Source of the DNA: Listeria rocourtiae FSL F6-920
GTDB taxonomy: Bacteria; Bacillota; Bacilli; Lactobacillales; Listeriaceae
DNA: 64,000 nt
Direction of reading: 5' to 3'
NCBI RefSeq assembly: GCF_000525975.1
Contig: NZ_AODK01000033.1
Coordinates: 36,560-100,559, forward strand
Numbering within the stretch: the first letter of the stretch is position 1; each line of letters starts with the position of its first letter. Below are positions 40,043 to 49,679 of the stretch, piece by piece. The notes beneath the pieces are model-generated. The model worked only from the letters and a program-made list of their open reading frames with translations. It was not told the origin of the DNA and did not search any database. A program made the translations under genes and the position numbers.

Positions 40043-41241
40043 TTGTCACCTTCCCCTTTCAAACGGGCACGTATTTGATCCACATCTTTATCGCCACGGC
40101 CAGACAAGCAAACAACGATGCTCTCTTCTGGATTCATTTTGCCAGCTAGTTCTACTGCAAAAGAGATTGCATGTGAGCTTTCTAACGCTGGAATGATTCC
40201 TTCGGTACGGCAAAGTAATTGGAAAGCTTCTACGGCCTCGTTATCTGTTACAGAAGCATAGGTGGCACGCCCTTCATCTCGTAAAAAACTGTGCTCCGGA
40301 CCAATTCCTGGATAATCTAGACCTGCGGAAATGGAATAAGCCTCTTGAATCTGACCCGCATCATCTTGTAAAATATGCATCATCGCACCGTGCAAAACAC
40401 CAACTTCGCCTTTGGAAAGTGATGCGGCATGAAATGCAGTGTCTAGACCAGAACCAGCGGCCTCAACGCCATACATTTTAACCGACATATCATTTACAAA
40501 TGGATAAAAAAGCCCCATCGAGTTACTGCCACCACCAATACAAGCTACTATTGCGTCTGGCAAGCGATTTTCCTTTTCTAAATGTTGCGCACGCGCTTCT
40601 AAGCCAATCACGCTTTGGAAATCACGAACAATCTGTGGAAATGGATGGGGGCCTAAAACCGAGCCCATTATATAATGCGTATCTTCCACATTAGCCACCC
40701 AATAGCGCAATGCCTCATTCACGGCATCTTTTAACGTGCCATTTCCGCCTGACACGCTAACTACTTTCGCACCAAGCAACTCCATACGGAAAACATTCAA
40801 CTGCTGGCGTCGAATATCTTCTTCTCCCATAAAAATCGTGCAGTCGAGGTTAAACAAAGCGGCCACAGTTGCTGTCGCCACGCCATGTTGTCCAGCGCCA
40901 GTTTCCGCTACTACTTTCTTTTTCCCCATTTGACGCGTCAACAGAGCTTGCCCGATGCAATTATTGATTTTATGCGCGCCAGTATGATTCAAATCTTCTC
41001 GCTTTAAGTAAATTTTAGCGCCACCTGCATGCGCCGTTAATTGTTCCGCAAAATAAAGCGGAGACTCGCGCCCAACATAATCGCGTAAATAATAGCTCAA
41101 TTCTTTTTGAAATGCCTCATCTGTTTTTGAAATTTCATAAGCTTCTTGTAACTCTGTGACAGCTTTCATCAATGTTTCTGGAACAAATTTTCCACCGTAA
41201 TTCCCATAGAAACCGGCTTTATTCGGTACATTATAACTCAT
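40039..41241 (-). CDS. trpB: tryptophan synthase beta subunit
   Basis: PLP enzyme joining indole and serine. 400 residues. PLP lysine in [18 protein letters not shown] near residue 88; [16 protein letters not shown] binds the phosphate. Two bases separate it from trpF. Confidence 0.97.
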   Translation of the reverse strand: MSYNVPNKAGFYGNYGGKFVPETLMKAVTELQEAYEISKTDEAFQKELSYYLRDYVGRESPLYFAEQLTAHAGGAKIYLKREDLNHTGAHKINNCIGQALLTRQMGKKKVVAETGAGQHGVATATVAALFNLDCTIFMGEEDIRRQQLNVFRMELLGAKVVSVSGGNGTLKDAVNEALRYWVANVEDTHYIMGSVLGPHPFPQIVRDFQSVIGLEARAQHLEKENRLPDAIVACIGGGSNSMGLFYPFVNDMSVKMYGVEAAGSGLDTAFHAASLSKGEVGVLHGAMMHILQDDAGQIQEAYSISAGLDYPGIGPEHSFLRDEGRATYASVTDNEAVEAFQLLCRTEGIIPALESSHAISFAVELAGKMNPEESIVVCLSGRGDKDVDQIRARLKGEGDK

Positions 41242-41243
41242 TT

Positions 41244-41840
41244 TCAGGACTCCTTCGCTTTTTGAATGAATTTTATTATTTTTTCCGGATCTTTTGTCCC
41301 GTCCGTTTCGACACCGGAAGATACGTCCACAGCAAACGGTTGGAATTGCTGGATAGCCGTGGTAACATTCGTCACATCCAAGCCACCCGCAATCATTAGC
41401 CGCTCCTTAGGCAAACATTGCTTCACAACCGCCTGCCAATCAAACGTTTCGCCGTGTCCTGCAATTGGGGCATCAAGCAAAATCAAGCTGTTCGGATACA
41501 TTGCTACGTCACCATTAATCTTCCCATTCTTTACTTGAAACGCCTTAATTGTTGGATAATTAATGTTGGCTAAGTCTGCCGCTGTCTCCTGTCCGTGACA
41601 CTGCACGATATCTAATGGTACTAGTGCTGCAATTCTGTTGATTTCCGCAGGGGTTTCATTGACAAAAACACCTACTTTTTTGATATAACTCGGGACATTT
41701 CCAGCCAATATTCGCGCCTCGTCTGGTTTTACTTGGCGTTTACTCGGGGCAAAGACAAAACCAATCATTTCGGCTCCATGCGCTATAGCAACCTCGATAT
41801 CAGATTGATATTTTAGTCCACAAATTTTGACCTGCGTCAT
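41244..41840 (-). CDS. trpF: phosphoribosylanthranilate isomerase
   Basis: 198 residues, TIM barrel. [15 protein letters not shown] carries the catalytic Cys, and [18 protein letters not shown] ends the fold. Start overlaps the trpC stop by four bases. Confidence 0.95.
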   Translation of the reverse strand: MTQVKICGLKYQSDIEVAIAHGAEMIGFVFAPSKRQVKPDEARILAGNVPSYIKKVGVFVNETPAEINRIAALVPLDIVQCHGQETAADLANINYPTIKAFQVKNGKINGDVAMYPNSLILLDAPIAGHGETFDWQAVVKQCLPKERLMIAGGLDVTNVTTAIQQFQPFAVDVSSGVETDGTKDPEKIIKFIQKAKES

Positions 41841-42601
41841 AGTCTGCTCACCTTCAACGCACTTGCTGCTTGTTCCACTTGATTTGCTCGCATCAATGCT
41901 TCACCGACAAGAACCACACTGAAAGATTTGGCTACTCGCGCCACGTCCTCAGGCTCACGAATACCACTTTCGCTAATATAAAACGCATCCGACCGCGAGA
42001 ATTCTCTTGCCACACGTTCACTCACCGCAATGTCCACCACAAAACTATGTAAGTCACGGTTATTCACGCCAATCAGTTTTGCACCTAGCTGCTCAGCAAT
42101 CTTAAGTTCCACCTCATTATGCACTTCTACAAGCACCTCTAAATCGAGTGCTGATGCTTGCTTAAATAATGTCGTCAACGCTTGCTCTGATAAGGCCGCA
42201 ACAATAAGCAACACAATAGATGCCCCTGCATTTTTCGCGCGAATTAATTGCTTTTCACTAATGATAAAGTCCTTGCATAAAACAGGAATGCCAACTGCTT
42301 GCGCTACAGCTCGCAAATCCTCAATATCTCCTTTAAAAAATTGCTGATCTGTCAACACCGAAATCGCCCCAGCACCAGTAGCTTCATAACTTTTCGCTTG
42401 AGCAACTGGATCAACATCTAAATTAATTGCTCCTTTCGACGGAGATGCCCGTTTTACTTCTGCAATCAACTGAACTACTGTAGTATTCTCTCTTAGAAAA
42501 TCATAAAAATATGGTTTTTCACGCGGTAATTTAGCTTTTTCTAACGGCATTTCCGCCACTTCTTGCGCTTTTTTTGCTAAAATCTCTTCTAAAAATGTCA
42601 T
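41837..42601 (-). CDS. trpC: indole-3-glycerol phosphate synthase
   Basis: 254 residues from the ATG that overlaps the trpD stop (ATGA), with AGAAGGAG upstream; a start eight codons earlier overlaps that site. Motifs: [13 protein letters not shown] (catalytic Lys), [11 protein letters not shown] and [12 protein letters not shown]. Confidence 0.95.
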   Translation of the reverse strand: MTFLEEILAKKAQEVAEMPLEKAKLPREKPYFYDFLRENTTVVQLIAEVKRASPSKGAINLDVDPVAQAKSYEATGAGAISVLTDQQFFKGDIEDLRAVAQAVGIPVLCKDFIISEKQLIRAKNAGASIVLLIVAALSEQALTTLFKQASALDLEVLVEVHNEVELKIAEQLGAKLIGVNNRDLHSFVVDIAVSERVAREFSRSDAFYISESGIREPEDVARVAKSFSVVLVGEALMRANQVEQAASALKVSRL

Positions 42602-43617
42602 CCTACTAATCGCTCCTTCTGACAAGCCAATAATTGTGTTAATTTGGCATAAGCCGCGCCACTATCCAATAAGTCTCGTGCCATTTCAATTCCTAATTCC
42701 AACGTTCCCACTTTCCCATGTGCCAGCAAACCAAGGCCTGCATTCAAAATCACCGTATCATAAAACGCACTCGGCTCTGCTTTTAAAACTGACAGCAAAA
42801 TTTCCGCATTTCGTTTCGCATCGCCGCCTCGAATCGCCGCTAAATCACGCCTTTCTAAACCGACATCCTCCGGCAAAAAAGTATAGAGTGACACTTCACC
42901 ATTTTCTAGTAACGCATAGTGATTCTCACCCGCAAGTGAAGCCTCATCCATGAAACCACCACCGTTCACTACAATCGCGCGCTTTCTACCTAATTTCCCA
43001 AGTACTTGCGCCGTTTGCTCCAATAAATCACGACGATAAATTCCCATCAATTGCGTTTCCAACTTCACCGGATTCGTAAGCGGTCCAATCAAATTGAAAA
43101 TCGTTGGTGTATTCAACTCTCGGCGAACTTCCATCACATATTTCATTTTCGGATGCACATGTGGTGCGAACAAGAAGGCAATCCCAACATTCTCCAGTAA
43201 ATATACCATGTCCTCTGCGCCAAGCGAAATATCAATGCCTAGCTCCTGACAAACATCCGCACTTCCCGACTTACTCGAAATACTACGATTCCCATGTTTC
43301 GCCACCTTTATACCAGCTGCTGCCAAAACAAAAGCTGAGGTTGTACTCACGTTGAAACTTAGCGATTTATCTCCGCCAGTACCGCAATTATCCATCGTAT
43401 TCGTAGATGCAATCGGTAATGGAATCGCCACATCTTGCATCGTTTCTGCAATCGCCTGCATCTCTTCAATTGTTTCTCCTTTAATTTTTAAAGCCATCAA
43501 GAAAGCCGCGATTTGCGCCTGACTCAATTCACCAGCAAAAATGGCCGCAGCTACCTCTTCCATCTCCACTCGCATCAAATTCTGCTGATCATACACTTTC
43601 TGCAAATACGCTTCCAT
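42598..43617 (-). CDS. trpD: anthranilate phosphoribosyltransferase
   Basis: 339 residues from [13 protein letters not shown], chosen because GGAGA lies nine bases upstream. PRPP loop [16 protein letters not shown] near residue 80 and [16 protein letters not shown] near 107. Start lies inside the end of trpG (29-base overlap). Confidence 0.95.
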   Translation of the reverse strand: MEAYLQKVYDQQNLMRVEMEEVAAAIFAGELSQAQIAAFLMALKIKGETIEEMQAIAETMQDVAIPLPIASTNTMDNCGTGGDKSLSFNVSTTSAFVLAAAGIKVAKHGNRSISSKSGSADVCQELGIDISLGAEDMVYLLENVGIAFLFAPHVHPKMKYVMEVRRELNTPTIFNLIGPLTNPVKLETQLMGIYRRDLLEQTAQVLGKLGRKRAIVVNGGGFMDEASLAGENHYALLENGEVSLYTFLPEDVGLERRDLAAIRGGDAKRNAEILLSVLKAEPSAFYDTVILNAGLGLLAHGKVGTLELGIEMARDLLDSGAAYAKLTQLLACQKERLVG

Positions 43618-44200
43618 CGCGTTCACTCTCCTTCTCTACAATTGCTACAAAATTCGCCATCATTCGTTTGCCGTCTAATGTTCCAATGGACTCTGGATGA
43701 AACTGCAATCCATAAACCGGGAATCCACGTAACTGTATTGCCATAATTTCATCGTCATCCAATGATTTCGCTAAAATTTCTAATTTTTCAGGAAATGCAA
43801 CCTTCTCCACAATTAGTGAGTGGTATCTCATGATTTCTAACGACACATCCAGTCCGTCAAAAATCGCACCCGCCGTCTGATGCATCACCGAAACCTTCCC
43901 ATGCCTAATTACCTTAGCCTGACTCACCGTCCCGCCAAATACCTCGCCAATTGCCTGATGTCCCAAGCAAATACCTAACATTGGCTTTACCTTCGCAAAT
44001 CGTCGTACAACCTCTTCTAAGAGTCCAGCCTCATTCGGTTTCCCAGGACCCGGCGACAACACAATTCCTGAAGCAACTTCCGCCATCTCCATCAAATCGG
44101 CTGCATCATTCCGACGAATCATAATTTCACCTGCGAATTCTGCCAAATACTGTTCTAAATTATACGTAAACGAATCATAATTATCGACCAATAAAATCAT
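43589..44200 (-). CDS. trpG: anthranilate synthase glutamine amidotransferase subunit
   Basis: Supplies ammonia to TrpE. 203 residues, class I amidotransferase with LGICLGHQAIGEVFGG (nucleophile Cys near 79) and FHPESIGTLDGK. Being inside the trp operon, unlike in B. subtilis, it need not be shared with folate synthesis. Overlaps trpE by four bases. Confidence 0.95.
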   Translation of the reverse strand: MILLVDNYDSFTYNLEQYLAEFAGEIMIRRNDAADLMEMAEVASGIVLSPGPGKPNEAGLLEEVVRRFAKVKPMLGICLGHQAIGEVFGGTVSQAKVIRHGKVSVMHQTAGAIFDGLDVSLEIMRYHSLIVEKVAFPEKLEILAKSLDDDEIMAIQLRGFPVYGLQFHPESIGTLDGKRMMANFVAIVEKESERDGSVFAESV

Positions 44201-45564
44201 TTTCCAACCTCCAGTAACGCCTTCGCTTTTTGCAACGTTTCTAAATATTCACTCTCCGGATCCGAATCATACACAATACCAGCACCAGCCTGCACGTAAG
44301 CCGTCCCTTGATGCAATACCATAGTCCGAATTGCCAGAGCAAAATCACAATCTCCTTGATGCGTTAAGTAGCCAACTGCCCCTGCATAAGGCCCACGCTT
44401 TACATTTTCCCATTCATAGATACGTTCCATCGCTCGAATCTTCGGAGCACCACTTACCGTTCCAGCTGGCAAAACCGATTTCAGTGCGTCCATTGCAGTC
44501 AGCTCTGGTTTTAGCGTCCCTTCCACAACTGAAACTAAATGCATTAAAAAGCGATATCGCTCAATCGTCAAGTAAACCGGAACAAAAACGCTCCCCATCA
44601 CCGCAACCTTTCCAATGTCATTCCGTCCCAAATCAACCAACATCCGATGCTCCGAAAGTTCCTTCTCATCGTGTAACAATTCATCTGCTAAGCGCTCGTC
44701 CTCTTGCTTCGTCACCCCACGTTTTCGCGTCCCAGCAATTGGATTCGTTATGACCACATCACCAGTCACACTCACCAAACTCTCTGGTGATGATCCAATC
44801 AATTTTGTCTCACCAAAATCTACAAAAAACAAGTACGGCGAAGGATTCAAAAGTCGCAATTTTCGATAATAATCAAATGCATCACCCAAAAAAGGGGCCT
44901 CCAAGCGCTGCGACAACACAATTTGGAAAAAGTCACCTTCTTTGATGTACCTTTTCGCTTTTTCAACTTGCATCATATATTCCGCTTTTGTGACATTACT
45001 CGAATAATCCATCGGCTTCACCACAATATTCCGTGACTCACGTGCCCCCGCCGTCACCAACTGCTCATGCATTCGATTAAGCGCCATCTGCATCTCACTT
45101 TCTGTCCGATTTGAGTAACAATTATCTTGAACCAGCGTTATTTCCTCTGCTTGATGATCCATAATCAAAAATGATTCATATAACATAAAATGAATATCTG
45201 CCAGTCCTTCTCGTGTCTCCTTAGGCACCTCGCCCAAATCTTCATATAAAGCAATGACATCATACCCAACATATCCAATCGCACCAGCCTCAAAAGGAAG
45301 CCTTTCCTCCGTTCTCGGTGCTTTGCGAATCATTTTATCAAGTTCTGCTAAAGGATCAGCCACTACGCTCTCCACCCCGTCAAACACAAATTGTTGTCCA
45401 TGAACCTTAATCTCATGCACCGGGTCCATCGCAATAATGGAATATCTCCCAGCATCTGCATCTCTAGCTGCCCCCTCTAATAACGCTTTATTCTCTCCAT
45501 CCAATCGCTCATATGCCAGAATTGCCGTAATCGTATCAGCATTCATTTTTCTCGTTAATTTCAT
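44197..45564 (-). CDS. trpE: anthranilate synthase component I
   Basis: Chorismate to anthranilate with TrpG. 455 residues. Chorismate-binding core: FFQIVLSQR, IAGTRKRGVTKQEDERLA and ALPAGTVSGAPK-like LPAGTVSGAPKIRAME. The tryptophan-feedback motif that is usually LLES reads LLEG (residues 28-31). First gene of the operon, about 25 bases after the second T-box terminator. Confidence 0.95.
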   Translation of the reverse strand: MKLTRKMNADTITAILAYERLDGENKALLEGAARDADAGRYSIIAMDPVHEIKVHGQQFVFDGVESVVADPLAELDKMIRKAPRTEERLPFEAGAIGYVGYDVIALYEDLGEVPKETREGLADIHFMLYESFLIMDHQAEEITLVQDNCYSNRTESEMQMALNRMHEQLVTAGARESRNIVVKPMDYSSNVTKAEYMMQVEKAKRYIKEGDFFQIVLSQRLEAPFLGDAFDYYRKLRLLNPSPYLFFVDFGETKLIGSSPESLVSVTGDVVITNPIAGTRKRGVTKQEDERLADELLHDEKELSEHRMLVDLGRNDIGKVAVMGSVFVPVYLTIERYRFLMHLVSVVEGTLKPELTAMDALKSVLPAGTVSGAPKIRAMERIYEWENVKRGPYAGAVGYLTHQGDCDFALAIRTMVLHQGTAYVQAGAGIVYDSDPESEYLETLQKAKALLEVGK

Positions 45565-45589
45565 CTCTCATTCCTCCAAATAGCCAGAA

Positions 45590-45845
45590 TACAAAAAAAA
45601 CCCTAAAGATTGCAGCTAAAAAGCTGCTTTCCTTAGAGGGCGAAATCGCGGTACCACCTCATATTTTATCTCATCGGGGTTTAGAATTTAAACCCCATCT
45701 CTGTAACGGGAGAACCCGGTAGCTCCTACTTTCATTGTTCAAAGCCACACGCGCAAGGACCACTTCGGCAAAATAATTCTATCAGTTCACACCGACCACT
45801 GACTCTCTGGGAAAATTGATTCTGCTTACTCTTCTTGCTTGATGT
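45590..45845 (-). promoter_or_regulatory. T-box riboswitch, tryptophan (proximal)
   Basis: Leader with CAGAGAG start, specifier TGG (45760-45762), T-box GAGGTGGTACCGCG and terminator CCCTCTAAGGAAAGCAG.../CTTTAGGG with a T-run. Its discriminator-pairing bulge is UGGU. Confidence 0.92.
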
Positions 45846-45989
45846 TTTATCATATATTTGATTTTCTATGTTCTTGTTAGTATATTTTATTACAGTTCTC
45901 TCTTGTTTGCCGCGCGTTCTGTTTATTTAACGCATATCTCGTGATTGACAGAAAAGAACCTCTAGCGGATGACACGCTCGCTTCGTAAG

Positions 45990-46283
45990 AACCCCAACAA
46001 AAAAGGGCCCCCATCCATACCTAATAAAATTAGATAAGGACGGGAGACCCGTGGTGCCACCTTTATTAATCGAAAAAACGATTCACTTAGTCCCACATGA
46101 AGTATGGGGTGCCTTGTGTAACGATAAGGCCTAATCGCTAACTCCTACTGAGGAAATTCCCGTTCAGTTTAGTTGCTCCGAAGTCCATTCACATTACTTC
46201 TGCTACTGATTCACACCAACCATCAGCTCTCTTTAAACATCCATCATGCTACTTACTCTTCATCTACGCATTCATTAATATAA
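45990..46283 (-). promoter_or_regulatory. T-box riboswitch, tryptophan (distal)
   Basis: A second complete leader: AAAGAGAGCTGATGG start, specifier TGG in GAATGGACTTC (46185-46187), T-box GGTGGCACCACGGG and a terminator CCCGTCCTTATCTAA/TTAGGTATGGATGGG with T-run. The bulge is UGGC, matching the G73 discriminator of bacterial tRNA-Trp. It precedes the proximal T-box on the same transcript. Confidence 0.92.
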
Positions 46284-46288
46284 AACCT

Positions 46289-46317
46289 ATATTAGCGGAT
46301 ATCAGATACAAAGTCAA
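46289..46317 (-). promoter_or_regulatory. trp operon promoter
   Basis: Minus strand TTGACT (46312-46317), 17-base spacer, TAATAT (46289-46294), immediately ahead of the distal T-box. Confidence 0.75.
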
Positions 46318-46353
46318 GTCTTTTTCTATGTTTGCTTTTATGTAGTAATAGAC

Positions 46354-47202
46354 TCACGATTCCCTAAAACGATTCGTTGCTTCTCGTGATGTTCTAATCT
46401 GCTCAATCATCTCTTCATAGTGATGCGAGGCGTAGAAATAGAATAAAATATCAATCACCAAAAACTGTGCTTGTCTTGAACTCGTTGCCGCACTTCTAAG
46501 CTCTGTTTCAGGTGCGCGTGATGTCTCAAGTGAAATCGCCGCTCGCTGTTTCAATTTATTTTGTCCGAAACGTGTCAAACTAAGTAATTCTAGACCATTA
46601 TTCAACGCCTCATCAGCCAATTGCAGCACTTCGCTCGTTTCACCGCTATTCGAAATCGCAAAGAAAACCGCATTTTTAGATCCCGCAGCAAAAGCCATCG
46701 CTAAAATGTGAGGGTCGGCAATCGCAATCGCATGTTTCCCAGCACGCATCCATTTTTGTGCAATATCCTCAGCAATCAGCCACGATGCACCAACGCCGTA
46801 CGCATAAATCGTATCAGCTTTGTATAAAATCTCGCATGCTTGCATTATCTTCTCTTTCTCCAACTGCCCCACTGTATCATTTAGTGTCTGCACCGTATTT
46901 GAAACTAGTTTTCGCGTAATTTCTTCAAACTCTTCGTTCGGCTCAATATCATAATAGCCAGTCTTCTCTGGTTTTACAAGTTCAACAGACAACTTCATTT
47001 TTAACTCGGGAAAACCTTCTAACCCCATCGAATGGCAAAAACGAATCACCGCAGCGCCACTTGCACCAGAATTTTCAGCTAATTCGTGAATCGACATTTT
47101 TACAATCTTGCTAGGATCAGCTAATATCGCGCGTCCTACTTTTGCCTCTGATTTCGGCAGTTCTTCCAGAATACCTTGAATTCGATTAATTACGCTTCCC
47201 AT
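46354..47202 (-). CDS. RpiR family regulator, MurR-like
   Basis: 282 residues from MGSVINRIQGILEEL; an in-frame ATG further up would fall in the -10 box. N-terminal helix-turn-helix (SIHELAENSGASGAAVIRFC) and a C-terminal SIS sugar-phosphate domain (YAYGVGASWLIAEDIAQKW, FFAISNSGETSEVLQLA). It lies beyond murP and murQ, so a MurNAc-6-phosphate-responsive repressor is the best guess. GGAGG is 14 bases from the ATG, longer than usual. Confidence 0.85.
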   Translation of the reverse strand: MGSVINRIQGILEELPKSEAKVGRAILADPSKIVKMSIHELAENSGASGAAVIRFCHSMGLEGFPELKMKLSVELVKPEKTGYYDIEPNEEFEEITRKLVSNTVQTLNDTVGQLEKEKIMQACEILYKADTIYAYGVGASWLIAEDIAQKWMRAGKHAIAIADPHILAMAFAAGSKNAVFFAISNSGETSEVLQLADEALNNGLELLSLTRFGQNKLKQRAAISLETSRAPETELRSAATSSRQAQFLVIDILFYFYASHHYEEMIEQIRTSREATNRFRES

Positions 47203-47243
47203 TATGTTCGTTGCCGCCTCCTTCGAATAGATTCCATGCTTCA

Positions 47244-47273
47244 ATTATAACATGAGAGTAAGCTATATAACAA
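47244..47273 (-). promoter_or_regulatory. promoter of RpiR-family gene
   Basis: Minus strand TTGTTA (47268-47273), 18-base spacer, TATAAT (47244-47249). Shows the regulator has its own promoter, apart from murQ-murP. Confidence 0.65.
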
Positions 47274-47423
47274 AAAAGTGAGAGGTGCCTGGATAAAGGC
47301 TTAATGAGCAGATTATTAAGTTAAGAAATAATCTACTCCATTCTATTATCATTTCCTCTAACATCTAACTTAACCAAAATATCCTTCCATTTAAGACTAA
47401 TAGTTCATATATATGCATTTTAT

Positions 47424-47452
47424 TTGATTATAAATACAAAATAAGGTATAAT
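47424..47452 (+). promoter_or_regulatory. promoter of secreted-peptide cassette
   Basis: TTGATT (47424-47429), 17-base spacer, TATAAT (47447-47452), about 50 bases upstream of the 47502 gene. Confidence 0.7.
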
Positions 47453-47501
47453 TATAAGTAAATAGATATTCTATGAATATATTTTTAAGGAGTTAACACA
47501 C

Positions 47502-47911
47502 ATGAAAAAAAATAATTAAATTTACTTATTGCATTGGTTTTAGCTACTACTATCAGTATCTCAGCTATACCTCTTGCGACAAACGCAGCATCAGCCGGTA
47601 CAAAATACACTCATAATCACGTTGGCTATACTTGCTACAAAATGTCATATTATATAAGTCCAGCACAGGCAAAAAAGGTAAAAGCACAAACTAAAAAGCT
47701 GAATACAATTGCATCTATAACAAATTTTATTGGATTAAGTGGTTTTACAGCAGGAGTTGCATCACTTGCTTTCGGTTCAGCTGTTGATGCTAATCAAGTA
47801 TTTGTGAGTGCCGCAAATAAGAATAAGGGAGTTCAAGTTACTTATATCTCTCACTTTAGTAACTACACTACCGATAGCTATATGTCTAATGCAAAATACG
47901 TCATAAAGTAA
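47502..47911 (+). CDS. small secreted protein of unknown function, probable frameshift
   Basis: The ATG at 47502 follows AAGGAG at nine bases. As read it stops after MKKNN; one missing T near 47512-47516 (or a homopolymer slip) joins it to NLLIALVLATTISISAIPL, a textbook signal peptide with likely cleavage near ATNAAS. The mature part, about 105 residues, has one Cys (VGYTCYK), a basic Ala/Lys helix (PAQAKKVKAQTKKL), a Gly/Ala hydrophobic helix (NFIGLSGFTAGVASLAFGSA) and a Thr/Ser/Tyr-rich end. I recognise no family. It forms a pair with the 48-residue gene downstream. Confidence 0.65.
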
Positions 47912-47926
47912 AAAGGAGTAGCAAAA

Positions 47927-48073
47927 ATGAGTGCGACAAGACTATCTATGATTTTTGCACCCTTTATAGGTATGTCATTGTACTTTATACTTACTTCAAA
48001 TGACTTCTTCTTATATTTTGGAGTTCCTGCGATCATTATTGTCAATATTATAAGAGTCATAGGTACTGTATAG
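47927..48073 (+). CDS. 48-residue membrane peptide
   Basis: ATG seven bases after AAAAGGAG. Encodes 48 residues, nearly all hydrophobic, with two potential helices (SMIFAPFIGMSLYFIL and FGVPAIIIVNIIRVI). It starts 15 bases after the secreted-protein gene and ends before a strong terminator, so the two form one operon. The small membrane partner of a secreted peptide is the layout of immunity proteins, but this is inference only. Confidence 0.65.
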   Translation: MSATRLSMIFAPFIGMSLYFILTSNDFFLYFGVPAIIIVNIIRVIGTV

Positions 48074-48116
48074 GAAGAAAAATATAAAACTAATTAAATT
48101 TCGCAATGCTAATATG

Positions 48117-48150
48117 CCCCCCCCCTAAGGTTTAACCCTAGGGGGGATTT
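48117..48150 (+). terminator. terminator of secreted-peptide cassette
   Basis: CCCCCCTAAGG-tttaa-CCCTAGGGGGG followed by ATTTAT. A C-run of nine makes the left arm slippery. On the minus strand it lies behind murP but lacks a T-run there. Confidence 0.7.
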
Positions 48151-48200
48151 ATAGTTCTGCATTTATTTCCGATTTGGTTGGTAAATCACTCTCATTTTTT

Positions 48201-49664
48201 TTATTCTTCTACTACTTCCATTGCATCTTTTGGAACACCCCATAGATATGTTAAGACGAAGCCACCAAGATATGCCGCTAGTAAACCAATTATATATTCA
48301 AACCATGTGTTATTAGCGATAAGCGGGATTAGCGCTACACCAGATGGACCGATTGCGATGGCACCAACATTACCGAAGAATCCGATAATTGCTCCCCCGA
48401 TACCACCACCAAGACATGCCGTGATAAATGGACGACCAAGCGGAACAGTAACACCGTAGATTAACGGTTCACCAATACCTAAAATACCTACTGGCAAACC
48501 ACCTTTAATCATCGTAACTAAAGGCTTATTTTTACGACAACGCATCCAGATTGCAATTGACGCGCCGACTTGTCCCCCGCCTGCCATAGCAAGCATTGGT
48601 AGTAAGATTGTATAACCATCTTGGGCAATCATTTCAACATGAATCGGAGTCAAAACTTGGTGCAATCCAAGCATTACCATTGGTAGGAATAGCGTCCCTA
48701 GAACAAATCCAGCGAACAATCCACCTTTTGCGATAATCCAGTTGATGCTCCCTACTAAACTTGTTGAAATAACGCCAGCAAATGGCATGATGATGAAAAT
48801 CGTGAACAAACCAATAATTAGTAACGCTAGCATCGGAGTCAAGATAATATCTAGTGAATTTGGAATCCATTTACGTAAAAATTTCTCGACAACACATAGC
48901 AAGTACGCGGCTAAAAGCACACCGATAATACCACCCTGTCCTGGAGCCATATCGCTACCGTTGAAGATGTTTTTAATTGGTAGTTCTGGTGTAACGCCTA
49001 TGAGTAATGTTATTCCACCAACGGCACCACCAAGTACTGGCGTCCCACCAAATTCTTGAGCTGTGTTAATACCTACATAAATCACAAGGAAATAGAAAAT
49101 ACCATTTTTAATAGCGTTTAAAACTGTAATATATTGCATCCATGTCCCAGCATCTAAATTGCCTGCTTGAATATTATTAAACATTATTGCTGCAATACCA
49201 GCGATTAAACCCGCACCAACGAAACCTGGAATTAGCGGCACAAAAATGTTCGCGATGGATTTCAGTAAACGCTTGAATCCAGATGTATTATTTTGTTTCT
49301 TTTTCAACTCAGCCTTTGTTGCTGCGGCCTTTTCTTCCACTAACTCTTTACCGGTTTTAGCCGTTGATTGCGACAAATTCCCATCAAGATTTTCCGGTAG
49401 TGTTTCACCTAGTTTCACACCTGCCATTTCACACATTGCACCTGCCACTTTATTCACGAAACCAGGTCCAACGATGATTTGGAGCGTATCATCTTCTACA
49501 ACACCGAGAACACCTGGTGCCTTTTTCAATCCTTCTACGTTGACTTTATCTGTATCTTTAATACCTAAGCGCACGCGAGTCATACAATGCGCGATTTTAG
49601 AAACGTTACCGATTCCTCCGACTTCCTCAAAAATCTTTTGACCTAAATCTTGCTCTTTACTCAT
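48201..49664 (-). CDS. murP: PTS N-acetylmuramic acid transporter, EIIBC
   Basis: Takes up and phosphorylates MurNAc. 487 residues: EIIB at 1-85 with the phosphocysteine in SKIAHCMTRVRLGI, a charged linker (about 100-125), and an EIIC membrane domain with GIGEPLIYGVTVPLGRPF. No EIIA domain, as usual for MurP, which borrows Crr. Fifteen bases after murQ. Confidence 0.9.
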   Translation of the reverse strand: MSKEQDLGQKIFEEVGGIGNVSKIAHCMTRVRLGIKDTDKVNVEGLKKAPGVLGVVEDDTLQIIVGPGFVNKVAGAMCEMAGVKLGETLPENLDGNLSQSTAKTGKELVEEKAAATKAELKKKQNNTSGFKRLLKSIANIFVPLIPGFVGAGLIAGIAAIMFNNIQAGNLDAGTWMQYITVLNAIKNGIFYFLVIYVGINTAQEFGGTPVLGGAVGGITLLIGVTPELPIKNIFNGSDMAPGQGGIIGVLLAAYLLCVVEKFLRKWIPNSLDIILTPMLALLIIGLFTIFIIMPFAGVISTSLVGSINWIIAKGGLFAGFVLGTLFLPMVMLGLHQVLTPIHVEMIAQDGYTILLPMLAMAGGGQVGASIAIWMRCRKNKPLVTMIKGGLPVGILGIGEPLIYGVTVPLGRPFITACLGGGIGGAIIGFFGNVGAIAIGPSGVALIPLIANNTWFEYIIGLLAAYLGGFVLTYLWGVPKDAMEVVEE

Positions 49665-49679
49665 TTCTAATGCCTCCCT

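Noticed and set aside
42636..42953. Open frames on the plus strand inside trpD and trpG
   Set aside because: They overlap clear trp enzymes, are rich in His/Pro/Ser as expected for antisense frames, and lack ribosome sites.
47502..47911. Class IIa bacteriocin (pediocin-like) or lactococcin 972 family
   Set aside because: The YGNGVxC box and double-glycine leader are absent, and the Trp/Gly pattern of lactococcin 972 is not seen.
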